Positions 1 through 7,195 of a stretch of 13,169 nucleotides of DNA are shown here, in pieces. Position numbers and translations under genes: made by a program. Each line of letters begins with the position of its first letter. The first letter of the stretch is position 1. The stretch lies in contig JAJZKY010000045.1 of NCBI GenBank assembly GCA_021803885.1, positions 1 through 13,169 of the forward strand, written 5' to 3'. The notes beneath the pieces are model-generated. The model saw only the letters and a list, made by a program, of their open reading frames with translations, had not been told where the DNA came from and ran no database searches. The stretch is from Planctomycetota bacterium (lineage in GTDB: Bacteria > Planctomycetota > Phycisphaerae > WQYP01 > JAJZKY01).

Positions 1-73
1 ACCGTACCGGGCCATTTGGATTCCAATGCATGCACCGCACACACAACGGTCCAGCCTGGCCATTTGGCCCGCG

Positions 74-1126
74 TCAGCGTTGCGAAATCAAATCCGCTTC
101 GCGCTGGCGTTGCGTGGCGCGATGCAAAATCCGCTTTTCCCTCCGTGTTAAACTGTGCATTCCCTTTTCGCTGACTTTTTCAAGAATTTTGTCCACCATC
201 TGCTGCTCCTTCATGGCCCGATGATCGCGCCGGCTGATCCAATGCAGCCAGCGCTGCAGCAGCCGCTTGCGCTTGGGCGCCGGCAAATCGCTGATGTTGG
301 CACTGGAGGAAATCAGTTGATCAATGATGCCGGGGCCATCCACCTGCAGTGCCCGGCGGCGCTGCAGCGAATCAAAAAACAGCAGGGCGAAAACCAGCAT
401 ACCCATCAGATTCAGGCCGTAGGCGGACAGCGCAAACAGCGGCACCGCCACAACCATACCGGTAAGACAGGTAATGTCGACGGACTTGTAGGCACCGGTC
501 ATAGGCCAGAGAGTCGCCTGCAGCAGATAAGCGCCGTCAAACCAGTAAAACGGGAGCAGATTGATGGCAACAAGAAAAATATTGGCCATGCAGAACATGT
601 ACAGCGCGGAGGCCAGAAAATTGGGTGCCAGGGACATGGCAATAAAATCGGGCTGCAACGGGCCGAACGCCGCTTCAAGAATCCGCGGTGTAACATGCCA
701 ACTGATATTGACGATGGTACCGACAAACATCGCGGCGATGGCGTTGGCCAGAATACCGCCGCCTTGCGCGGCAAACATGGGCCAGGCCGCCGGCGGGTGC
801 ATGGGCGGAATCATATTTCCCGCGGGCCACATAAGAAAATCGTCGTGCCGGCCGCCCACAAGCTGCGCGGTAATCCGGTGGCCGAATTCATGCACCAGAA
901 GCGCCGCCAAAATACCCGCGATAGCCAGCACCGCCAGCACCAGCGCTCCGGTATGCAGCACATTAAGCAGCGTCAATGCCGCCAGCAGTATCAGCCAGAA
1001 ATTCGCCTGTATGCGAATACCGAAGCAGGTCCCCAGCGGCAACGACCAGGTGAGAAGCGACCGCACACCGCCTCCGCCCCAGTTGTTCCCAAACCCACGG
1101 TTATAATCACGATCACGCCAACTCAT
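74..1126 (-). CDS. Site-2 protease family (M50) membrane metalloprotease with basic C-terminal tail
   Basis: The 350-residue protein is predicted to be an intramembrane zinc protease. A zinc-binding HEFGH motif (residues 79-83) lies in a hydrophobic segment, and the second M50 signature, NLLPFYWFDG (189-198, the NxxPxxxxDG pattern), lies about 110 residues later; together they supply the two His and the Asp expected to hold zinc. Hydrophobic segments are visible at about 42-78, 118-142, 163-190 and 212-250. The N-terminus is short and rich in Gly, Asn and Arg. From about residue 255 the protein is soluble, strongly basic and probably helical, ending in a segment (about 310-350) like tails I associate with planctomycete rhomboid or M50 proteins (from memory, not searched). 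The substrate is unknown. No clear Shine-Dalgarno precedes the ATG. The start lies 41 nt after the upstream NUDIX gene on the same strand, so the two are probably co-transcribed. The family call is secure; the role is not. Confidence 0.93.
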   Translation of the reverse strand: MSWRDRDYNRGFGNNWGGGGVRSLLTWSLPLGTCFGIRIQANFWLILLAALTLLNVLHTGALVLAVLAIAGILAALLVHEFGHRITAQLVGGRHDDFLMWPAGNMIPPMHPPAAWPMFAAQGGGILANAIAAMFVGTIVNISWHVTPRILEAAFGPLQPDFIAMSLAPNFLASALYMFCMANIFLVAINLLPFYWFDGAYLLQATLWPMTGAYKSVDITCLTGMVVAVPLFALSAYGLNLMGMLVFALLFFDSLQRRRALQVDGPGIIDQLISSSANISDLPAPKRKRLLQRWLHWISRRDHRAMKEQQMVDKILEKVSEKGMHSLTRREKRILHRATQRQREADLISQR

Positions 1127-1167
1127 ACACGCTACACGCTTTCATTCTGGCACATTCAGGCCGGCTC

Positions 1168-1713
1168 TTATACGCCGGACCCGTTCCTTATTAAGTATTT
1201 TAACACAACGGCAATCGTTTTTCCGTCCACAATTTCGTTCGATGCGATCATCTGAAGGATTTTGTCCGGGGCGATGGGTTCCACGGTGATGGTTTCGTTT
1301 TCTTCCAGGGCCTGCGGGCCGGGGGTTAAGCCGGCGGCGATAAAGGCATACATTTTTTCCGTCAGAATGCCCGGTGAGGTATAAAACCAGCCAAAAGGCT
1401 GAATATCGCCAGCCTGATAGCCGGTTTCCTCAATAAGTTCACGGCCGGCGCAAAGTTCGGGCGGTTCGGGTGGTTCAAGCGTACCGGCGGGCAGTTCCCA
1501 AAGCCATTGGCCCACGGTATGCCGCAGGTTGCGGATCATGACAATTCTGCCATCTTTCAGCACGGGCAAAATAATCACAGCGCCGGGATGCACCACCACT
1601 TCCCGCACCAGATGCTTGCCGGAGGCGGTGGTAACATTTCGCAGAGCCATATCCACCCGCGTGCCTTTGTAAACAATCTGGTCATTGGAACTTCCGGGCG
1701 ATTGCACATTCAT
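1168..1713 (-). CDS. NUDIX hydrolase, ADP-ribose pyrophosphatase type
   Basis: The protein (181 residues from this start) carries a perfect Nudix box, G-x5-E-x7-REL-I-EETG-Y, directly after an ELPAG sequence. This is the layout of ADP-ribose pyrophosphatases (NudF/YffH-like), and the SPG-x4-EK-x-YAFIA stretch about 20 residues later is also typical of that group. Such enzymes hydrolyse ADP-ribose to AMP and ribose 5-phosphate in the cytoplasm, using Mg2+ bound by the Nudix-box glutamates; the exact substrate here is inferred. An in-frame ATG at 1737 would add eight residues, but the ATG at 1713 has an AAAGGA ribosome-binding site 8 nt upstream, so I chose it. The gene is divergent from uvrC and lies just upstream of the M50 protease gene. 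An acidic Pro/Glu run sits inside the Nudix box spacer, which keeps the canonical length. Confidence 0.93.
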   Translation of the reverse strand: MNVQSPGSSNDQIVYKGTRVDMALRNVTTASGKHLVREVVVHPGAVIILPVLKDGRIVMIRNLRHTVGQWLWELPAGTLEPPEPPELCAGRELIEETGYQAGDIQPFGWFYTSPGILTEKMYAFIAAGLTPGPQALEENETITVEPIAPDKILQMIASNEIVDGKTIAVVLKYLIRNGSGV

Positions 1714-1721
1714 GATATTGA

Positions 1722-1727
1722 TCCTTT
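1722..1727 (-). promoter_or_regulatory. Shine-Dalgarno site of the NUDIX gene
   Basis: On the minus strand, AAAGGA lies 8 nt before the ATG at 1713 and only a few bases after the alternative ATG at 1737. It therefore decides the start in favour of 1713. Confidence 0.75.
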
Positions 1728-1740
1728 CGTGATACATTTC

Positions 1741-1770
1741 ATGACACTTCCATTGCGGCGATCATATAAT
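1741..1770 (+). promoter_or_regulatory. Sigma-70-like promoter directly upstream of uvrC
   Basis: ATGACA (1741-1746, five of six matches to TTGACA) is followed 18 nt later by a perfect TATAAT (1765-1770). The expected transcription start is about 1776-1778, immediately before the uvrC ATG at 1779, so the mRNA would have essentially no leader. This agrees with the lack of any Shine-Dalgarno before uvrC. The complementary strand reads TATTAT at the same place and could serve the divergent NUDIX gene, but I see no good -35 for it. Confidence 0.6.
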
Positions 1771-1778
1771 AGCAGAGT

Positions 1779-3380
1779 ATGGTACCAATTTCCGACAACC
1801 ATGAACCGGAATTGCCGCCGCCAGATACGGACTTTGACGAACAAATTGTCGAGGAAGTGCCGACCGGCGAAGTTACGCTTCCCCTGCCGACCGAGCCAAC
1901 CGAAGCGCGGTTAAGCCGCCTGCACAGCAAAGCGCGGGCGCTGGATCAGATTCCGGGCGTTTATCTGCTTAAAGATACCCGGGATGTGGTCATTTATGTT
2001 GGCAAATCGCGCTCTCTGCGGGATCGCGTCAGCAGTTATTTTCTCGCCAGTACGGACCTGGGGCCTGTTAAACAGCGATTGCTGGATTATGTGGTCGATT
2101 TTGACACCCTGACCTGCGATTCAGAAGTCGAAGCGCTGCTGATGGAAAGCCGATTGATTAAAGATCTGCATCCGCGATTCAACGCCCGGCTTTCCGATGG
2201 CAAAAGCTATCCGTATCTGGAAATTACCACGCGTGAAGATTTCCCCGGTGTATATGTCACACGCAAGCCGCAAACCAGCGGCACCAAACTGTATGGCCCG
2301 TTTATCAGCGGGTATGCCCTCAAACAGGCACTGATTTACATGCAGCGCGCGTTTAAATTTCGCACCTGTCATCTGGAAATTTATGCCGACGATCAAAAGC
2401 GCCGCCACTTTCGCCCATGCCTGCTGTATGCCATCAAACAGTGTACGGCACCATGCGCGGACAAAATCAGCCGGGAGCAATATGCCCGTGATATGGATCG
2501 ATTTAAGCATTTTCTGGAGTCCCGCCGGGGTGACGCGTTAAAGCAGATGACCGCGGAAATGGAAGCGGCTTCAGCGGCGCTGGAATTTGAAACCGCGGCA
2601 CAGTTACGGGATCAGATCAAGGCGTTAAGGTCTCTGTCGCATCGCGGAAAAAGTGCCAAGGTGATGCAGCCGGAATTGTTCTTCCCGGATCATCAGGCCG
2701 GTTCGCGGCAACTGCAGGAAGTGCTGGAACTCGACGAACCGGTGCGTTCCATGGAGGCCATCGACATCGCCCATTTTCAGGGTGAAGCAACGGTCGGGTC
2801 GCTGGTGTGTTTTATGGATGGCCGGCCATTTAAGGATGGCTACAAACGCTTTCGCATTAAAACGGTAACCGGTATTGATGATTTCCGGTGCATCGCGGAA
2901 GTGGTTTCCCGGCGCTACCGGGAGGCGGGGCAGGGCAACGAGCTGTTCCCGGATGTGATACTCATTGACGGCGGCCTGGGTCAGCTTCATGCCGCGCAGG
3001 GGGCCTTTGCGCAAATGGATGTCAAACCGCCGATGGTCATCAGTCTGGCCAAGCGTGAAGAAGAAATATATATGCAGGGTCGCCCGATGCCCTTTAAGCT
3101 TTCCCGCACCAGCGCCGCACTGAAGCTTTTACAATTTGCCCGGGATGAAGCCCACCGCTTTGCCCAGAGTTATCATCACCTGTTAATTGCCCGGCGGCAA
3201 TTTCAGGATACTCTGCGCGGCAGCAAGGGCAAAATAAAAGCCAAACGCCGAACCAAATCGAAAGCGGCTTCCGCCGGTTCATCCGGAGAACCCGCGGAAA
3301 CTGCATCGAATGAATTCAAAGTGATCCAAGCGCAAGACATCGCCGCCTTACCCCCCAAACCCGGCATGAAGAAACCCTGA
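1779..3380 (+). CDS. uvrC: Excinuclease ABC subunit C (UvrC), lacking the C-terminal HhH
   Basis: UvrC makes the two incisions around bulky DNA lesions after UvrA and UvrB have located them. The 533-residue protein starts with an acidic extension (1-45). A GIY-YIG nuclease domain follows (about 58-140), with PGVY at 59-62, YVGKS at 73-77, and E123 and N135 at the catalytic spacing known for the family. A UVR (UvrB-interacting) helix lies at about 255-286 (EFETAAQLRDQI). The RNase H-like nuclease domain (about 320-475) keeps D329, D397 and H459, matching the catalytic D-D-H set. After about residue 480 the usual tandem helix-hairpin-helix is missing; instead there is a Lys/Arg-rich tail of roughly 55 residues. 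Families usually run near 600 residues. No frameshift rescues an HhH from the other frames downstream. There is no Shine-Dalgarno; a promoter abuts the ATG. The Fe-S oxidoreductase gene follows after 52 nt. Confidence 0.96.
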   Translation: MVPISDNHEPELPPPDTDFDEQIVEEVPTGEVTLPLPTEPTEARLSRLHSKARALDQIPGVYLLKDTRDVVIYVGKSRSLRDRVSSYFLASTDLGPVKQRLLDYVVDFDTLTCDSEVEALLMESRLIKDLHPRFNARLSDGKSYPYLEITTREDFPGVYVTRKPQTSGTKLYGPFISGYALKQALIYMQRAFKFRTCHLEIYADDQKRRHFRPCLLYAIKQCTAPCADKISREQYARDMDRFKHFLESRRGDALKQMTAEMEAASAALEFETAAQLRDQIKALRSLSHRGKSAKVMQPELFFPDHQAGSRQLQEVLELDEPVRSMEAIDIAHFQGEATVGSLVCFMDGRPFKDGYKRFRIKTVTGIDDFRCIAEVVSRRYREAGQGNELFPDVILIDGGLGQLHAAQGAFAQMDVKPPMVISLAKREEEIYMQGRPMPFKLSRTSAALKLLQFARDEAHRFAQSYHHLLIARRQFQDTLRGSKGKIKAKRRTKSKAASAGSSGEPAETASNEFKVIQAQDIAALPPKPGMKKP

Positions 3381-3387
3381 GCCTGAA

Positions 3388-3425
3388 GCGATGCGCGGAT
3401 GGTTCTTGGCGTGATGCGGCATCGC
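3388..3425 (+). repeat. Inverted repeat between uvrC and the Fe-S oxidoreductase gene
   Basis: GCGATGC (3388-3394) and GCATCGC (3419-3425) form a perfect 7-bp stem around a 24-nt loop, extendable by two pairs with one bulge. No U-run follows, so it is not a standard intrinsic terminator. It could be a processing or regulatory hairpin, or chance. Confidence 0.3.
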
Positions 3426-3432
3426 GGCTATC

Positions 3433-6402
3433 ATGCGACGGGTGATGACTGAACGACACATTGCACTACCGGTTATGGTGGATGCCACATTGGACGCCGC
3501 GGATATGGCTGCGGCGCTGCGGCAACTGGATGTCGGCGAATTGCGATTATCCGGCCATGACCGTCTTTTATATGCGACCGACGCCTCGCTGTATCAGGTT
3601 ATGCCGCTGGGCGTGGTGATTCCCGATTCCGCCACGCACATTGCAACACTGCTGGAATTTTGCCGCAGACAACGCATTGCCGTGTTGCCGCGGGGCGGCG
3701 GCACGAGCCTGGCGGGCCAATGTACCAACCGGGCATTGGTGCTGGATTTATCACCCCGATTCCGCGGCGTGGAACAAGTCGATATTCCCGGACGAACATG
3801 TGTGGCCCAGGCTGGAATAACCATTGACCAGATCAACAGCCATCTGGCGGCAAGCGGACTATTTTTCGCTCCGGATCCGGCCACCGTGGCGCAGGCCGCG
3901 CTGGGAGGGTGCATTGGCAATAATGCCGCCGGGGCACGGTCGATCCGGTATGGCCGCACCAGCGAAAATCTTGACGCTCTGCACGTGGTGCTCACCGACG
4001 GGCAGGAGCTTTGGCTGGAAGCCGGCGCGGGGCGGCGCAATGCCGTTGCACTGAAACTCGCGCAGCGGGTGGCGGATGTGGTCCGGAAATATGCCGCTGA
4101 AATCCGCGATCGATACCCGAAACTCATTCGCCGCAACGCCGGATATTCGCTGGATCTGATCCTGCGGCAATTGGATGCCGGCACAACGCCGGAGGATTTG
4201 AATCTTACTGGTCTGCTGTGCGGCAGTGAAGGCTCGCTGGCGGTGATCACAGCGGCACGGTTGAAACTCCAGCCGATTCCCGCGGCGCGGGGTCTGGCTA
4301 TTCTGGCGTTTGACAGTCTGGAGCAGGCGCTGGATCGGCTGCTGCCGATTTTAGATACGCAACCCAGCGCTGTGGAACTGCTGGACGCGGTGGTACTGCA
4401 GGCGGCGCAGGGAAATGCCGAAGCGCGGCGGCAGTTGGAAGTTATGCCGCTGATCAACGGGCAACTGCCGGCCGCGGTGCTGTATGTTGAATATCAGGCG
4501 GAACATTCCGATCGGGAACTTGACACATCTCTGGCGCATCCGGCGCTACAGGCTCCGGCGGCGCGGATATTCCGGCAACCAACGGAAATGCTGCGCGCCT
4601 GGGCACTGCGCAAGAGTACCGAAGCGCTTCTGCACGCGGTATCAACCACCCGCAAGCCCATTACCTTCGTGGAAGATAATGCCATTCCGGTGGCGCGCCT
4701 GGCGGAATTTATCCGCCGGTTTAAGGCGATTATCGAAGCACGCGGCACCACCGCCGCCTATTACGCCCACGCTTCGGTGGGCGTATTGCATCTGCGTCCG
4801 ATGCTTAATCTGCATGATCCCGCTGATCAGCAGGCCATGCGGGAAATTGCTCTGGAAACCGCCCGACTGGCACGCGACTGCGGCGGCGTGATGTCGGGGG
4901 AACATGGTGACGGGCGGGTACGCGGGCCGCTATTGGAGGAATATTTCGGACCGGAAATCATGCGAGCCTTTGCCGAAATCAAGGCGATATTCGATCCCGC
5001 GGGAATCTTGAATCCCGGCATGATTGTCAACACCGGTCCGGTGGAATCCATCACCTCGCATCTGCGCCAGGAAGCGCAACGGAAAACACTTCACATAGAC
5101 ACTGCAACATATTTTGATTACTCAGATCAGGAATCTTTCACCGGCGCGGTGGAAATGTGCAATGGCTCGGGCTTTTGCCGTAAAACATCCGGGGGAACCA
5201 TGTGCCCGTCCTATCGGGCCACCCTGGATGAACGACATTCACCCCGGGGAAGAGCCAACGCCTTGCGCGCCAGCATTCTGGCCACGTCGGATCATCCCAA
5301 CTGGACCGATTCCGCAACGCTGGAAACCCTTGATTTATGCCTGTCCTGCAAGGCCTGTAAAACCGAATGCCCCAGCAGCGTGGATATTGCCCGGCTCAAA
5401 GCGGAATACATGGCCCAGCGCTACCGAGAAATCGGTCCGTCGCTGGCCAGCCGCATGTTCGGCCATGTGCGGACGCTTAACAAATTTGGCGCACTGATGC
5501 CGGCACTGGCCAATCGGGTGCAGTCGATCTCACCCGTGCGAGCCATGATGAACCGGCTGTTGAACCTGGCACCACAACGCCAGTTGCCCGAGTTTTCCAC
5601 AGCGTTGACCACGTTGTTTGACAAGGGCCTGATGCAAGCCAACCCCGCCAATGGCCCCAGGGTGGTACTGTTTGCGGACTGCTTTACGAATTACAATGAA
5701 TCGCATATTGGCGTGTCCGCCACGCGGGTGTTGCAGCGGCTTGGCTATCGGGTGGAAATCTCTGGCCGCGGGTGCTGCGGAAGAGCGATGATTTCCAACG
5801 GATTGCTGCGCAGCGGCCGGGATACAATCCGCGATACGCTGTCTCTGCTGACACCCGCCATTATGGATCAGCAGGTTCTCGCGATTGTTGTCTGCGAGCC
5901 ATCCTGCCTCAGTGCCATGGTCGATGATTGGCAGCATTTCAATGACATTGGCCCGTCTGACGTACTGAAACAATTGGCCCGGAAAGCCATTTCGCCAACC
6001 GATTTTGTGCAGCAGCGGTGGAGCGATCATCCTGTGCCACCCGCGTTAAAACCGCAAAAAGCCGGACCGGTATTGTTTCATGGCCATTGCCATGCCAAAG
6101 CCCTCTGGGGAACCGGAAAGGATGCCGATTTATTACAGCGCCTGACCGATGGCAAAGCGACAATCCTGCCCACCGGCTGTTGCGGCATGGCCGGGGGATT
6201 TGGCTATATGCGCAATCATTATGAATTATCCATGAGGATTTTTGGCCAGAAAGAATTTGATCCCATTCGCGAGGCGTCAGATCAAACGGTCATTCTTGCC
6301 CCCGGCACGTCGTGCCGGCATCAGATTCAACATGCCACTGATCACCCGGCTCTGCACCCCGTGCAATGGCTGGCGGAATTATTAGACGACGGTTCACATT
6401 AG
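3433..6402 (+). CDS. Fused FAD-linked oxidase / Fe-S oxidoreductase, YdiJ-like
   Basis: This 989-residue protein joins a GlcD/DLD-type flavin dehydrogenase to a GlcF-type iron-sulfur half. An FAD-binding domain occupies about 50-270, with RGGGTSLAGQ near 87-96 and GCIGNNAAGARSIRYG near 159-174. The FAD-oxidase C-terminal domain follows (about 280-540), with the family's HGDGRVRG motif near 490. Two cysteine clusters of 4Fe-4S type come next: one beginning at C576 and reaching the MCPSY motif, and C636-x2-C-x2-C-x3-CP. Two CCG domains complete it, with CCG at 781-783 and 916-918. Such proteins oxidise D-2-hydroxy acids, and E. coli YdiJ-like members act on D-2-hydroxyglutarate; the substrate here is not shown by the sequence. 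A second in-frame ATG lies at 3445, and neither start has a strong ribosome-binding site. The close spacing after uvrC suggests a shared transcript, but the functions look unrelated. Confidence 0.94.
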   Translation: MRRVMTERHIALPVMVDATLDAADMAAALRQLDVGELRLSGHDRLLYATDASLYQVMPLGVVIPDSATHIATLLEFCRRQRIAVLPRGGGTSLAGQCTNRALVLDLSPRFRGVEQVDIPGRTCVAQAGITIDQINSHLAASGLFFAPDPATVAQAALGGCIGNNAAGARSIRYGRTSENLDALHVVLTDGQELWLEAGAGRRNAVALKLAQRVADVVRKYAAEIRDRYPKLIRRNAGYSLDLILRQLDAGTTPEDLNLTGLLCGSEGSLAVITAARLKLQPIPAARGLAILAFDSLEQALDRLLPILDTQPSAVELLDAVVLQAAQGNAEARRQLEVMPLINGQLPAAVLYVEYQAEHSDRELDTSLAHPALQAPAARIFRQPTEMLRAWALRKSTEALLHAVSTTRKPITFVEDNAIPVARLAEFIRRFKAIIEARGTTAAYYAHASVGVLHLRPMLNLHDPADQQAMREIALETARLARDCGGVMSGEHGDGRVRGPLLEEYFGPEIMRAFAEIKAIFDPAGILNPGMIVNTGPVESITSHLRQEAQRKTLHIDTATYFDYSDQESFTGAVEMCNGSGFCRKTSGGTMCPSYRATLDERHSPRGRANALRASILATSDHPNWTDSATLETLDLCLSCKACKTECPSSVDIARLKAEYMAQRYREIGPSLASRMFGHVRTLNKFGALMPALANRVQSISPVRAMMNRLLNLAPQRQLPEFSTALTTLFDKGLMQANPANGPRVVLFADCFTNYNESHIGVSATRVLQRLGYRVEISGRGCCGRAMISNGLLRSGRDTIRDTLSLLTPAIMDQQVLAIVVCEPSCLSAMVDDWQHFNDIGPSDVLKQLARKAISPTDFVQQRWSDHPVPPALKPQKAGPVLFHGHCHAKALWGTGKDADLLQRLTDGKATILPTGCCGMAGGFGYMRNHYELSMRIFGQKEFDPIREASDQTVILAPGTSCRHQIQHATDHPALHPVQWLAELLDDGSH

Positions 6403-6718
6403 ACATATGCTCAAATACCGGGTAATTGCATTCGTCCGGCGCGGGAAATAGTCCAATTGCGAATTCACTTTCCTCAGACGGGCGACCGATGTAAATCCCC
6501 GGACGGTCCGATTAATTAAGCAGCCCTGCCTGGCATAACTGCAAATGGAACGTGGCAGATCGACCGGTTACTCTTTCCATGGGTTGCGGTCCAGCGGAAT
6601 GGCCGGCTGGCAGCATAACCCCGCAAGCCCGCCACGCCCCGTCGCGTCAGGCGGGACGCTTTAACTTGGGTTAAGTGACGGACAATTTCGCTTTCGCCTG
6701 ACACAGCTTTTGCACAAC
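6403..6718. other. Non-coding stretch before the rpmB promoter
   Basis: I see no supported gene here. Short frames on either strand have no ribosome-binding site or recognisable product. I saw no tRNA T-loop motif (GGTTCGAATCC-like). The 11-nt near-palindrome CGGACGGTCCG is at 6500-6510. A larger inverted repeat is described separately at 6646-6702. No intrinsic terminator for the upstream oxidoreductase gene is evident immediately after its stop. Confidence 0.5.
6646..6702 (+). repeat. 57-nt inverted repeat with nested hairpin upstream of rpmB
   Basis: GTCAGGCG (6646-6653) pairs perfectly with CGCCTGAC (6695-6702). Two G-U pairs and one A-U pair extend the stem to 11. Inside, TTAAC (6661-6665) and GTTAA (6670-6674) form a second stem closed by a TTGG loop. 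The repeat ends 17 nt before the proposed -35 of rpmB. A TTTT at 6708-6711 follows, a few bases too far for a classic terminator. It may end transcription from upstream, bind a regulator, or be part of an RNA if transcription starts further upstream. Confidence 0.4.
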
Positions 6719-6746
6719 TTGTAATTTTACGGGGGTTTTATATACT
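6719..6746 (+). promoter_or_regulatory. Probable promoter of rpmB
   Basis: TTGTAA (6719-6724) and TATACT (6741-6746) are separated by 16 nt, with an initiation point expected near 6753. This gives a leader of about 30 nt before the rpmB ATG. The spacer includes a G5 run followed by T4A. Confidence 0.5.
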
Positions 6747-6771
6747 AACGGGTCTGGAATGAACCTGAATT

Positions 6772-6775
6772 GGAG
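6772..6775 (+). promoter_or_regulatory. Shine-Dalgarno site of rpmB
   Basis: GGAG lies 8 nt before the ATG at 6784. It is one of the clearest ribosome-binding sites in the window, as expected for a ribosomal protein gene, and it fixes the start. Confidence 0.75.
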
Positions 6776-6783
6776 TTTGGATT

Positions 6784-7059
6784 ATGCCTCATATTTGTCA
6801 TTATACCGGTCGTAAGACACGCATTGGTCGGCAGTGTACCTATCGCGGTAAGGCCAAATACCTCGGTGGCGTTGGTATCAAGATTACCGGTCGATCCGCA
6901 CGGAAATTCAAGCCAAATCTGCAAAAAGTACGCGTGCTTATTGATGGCAAACCGGCCCGCGTCTGGGCGTCGGCCAAGGCGCTGAAAAGCGGCCTGGTGA
7001 CCAAGCGCGTGGCGCGGCGGTTCGTCTATCGCAAACCCGCTGAAAATGCGGCAGCCTGA
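6784..7059 (+). CDS. rpmB: 50S ribosomal protein L28
   Basis: The 91-residue basic protein is a structural component of the large ribosomal subunit. It starts with C-x-x-TG-(K/R) near residues 5-10, as L28 proteins do. It has an [15 protein letters not shown] segment (about 21-31) followed by ITG, like the longer L28 form of Thermus rather than the short E. coli form. The family core, KPNLQKVRV then [11 protein letters not shown], spans about 43-72. Two cysteines (C5, C18) occur at the N-terminus but not the two CxxC pairs of a zinc-binding form. A good promoter and ribosome-binding site precede it, and a strong hairpin lies about 90 nt downstream. L28 is often next to rpmG (L33); here the next gene is gatC, so the gene appears to be a single-gene unit. 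Confidence 0.95.
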   Translation: MPHICHYTGRKTRIGRQCTYRGKAKYLGGVGIKITGRSARKFKPNLQKVRVLIDGKPARVWASAKALKSGLVTKRVARRFVYRKPAENAAA

Positions 7060-7113
7060 CGTGGTTCCGACCGCAAGTGTGCGGGCAAGCCGCCCGGCAA
7101 ACCGCATTGCAGG

Positions 7114-7141
7114 TTGAAAAGCCCCATAAAGTGAATATTAT
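7114..7141 (+). promoter_or_regulatory. Possible promoter of gatC
   Basis: TTGAAA (7114-7119) and TATTAT (7136-7141) are each one mismatch from consensus and are spaced by 16 nt. A perfect TATAAT also occurs at 7145-7150 but has no suitably spaced -35. Initiation near 7148 would place the 11-bp hairpin at the very 5' end of the gatC mRNA. Confidence 0.45.
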
Positions 7142-7147
7142 TCTTAT

Positions 7148-7182
7148 AATACGAGGCCTGTACAGGGCCTCGTATTTGTTTT
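7148..7182 (+). terminator. Strong hairpin with U-rich tail between rpmB and gatC
   Basis: The arms at 7148-7158 and 7166-7176 form an 11-bp perfect stem (core ATACGAGGCC / GGCCTCGTAT) with a 7-nt loop, followed by TTGTTTT. This is the layout of an intrinsic terminator and would end the rpmB transcript. It lies only 14 nt before the gatC ATG and overlaps the probable gatC transcription start, so it could instead be a 5' stem-loop or attenuator for gatC. Confidence 0.75.
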
Positions 7183-7195
7183 GAATGGTGCATCT

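Noticed and set aside
155..1255. Plus-strand frame of 366 codons, rich in His, Gln and Arg
   Set aside because: It is the reverse strand of the M50 protease gene and the start of the NUDIX region. Its composition is typical of an antisense shadow, and both minus-strand genes have intact catalytic motifs.
3340..3432. Remnant of the UvrC HhH in another frame after a possible frameshift at the C-run
   Set aside because: Translating the other two frames here gives no PGIG-type HhH motif, so a simple frameshift does not explain the missing domain.
3594..4457. Minus-strand frame of 287 codons
   Set aside because: It lies inside the FAD domain of the oxidoreductase, whose FAD-binding motifs are intact. 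The frame has Ser/Arg/Ala-rich composition and no recognisable domain.
6529..6545. Possible sigma-54 element (TGGCATAACTGCA)
   Set aside because: The distance between the GG and GC elements is 7 nt rather than the required 10.
6516..6704. Minus-strand 62-codon frame in the non-coding stretch before rpmB
   Set aside because: It has no ribosome-binding site and a composition like random GC-rich sequence, and its 5' end lies inside the inverted repeat. It is not supported as a gene, though it cannot be fully excluded.
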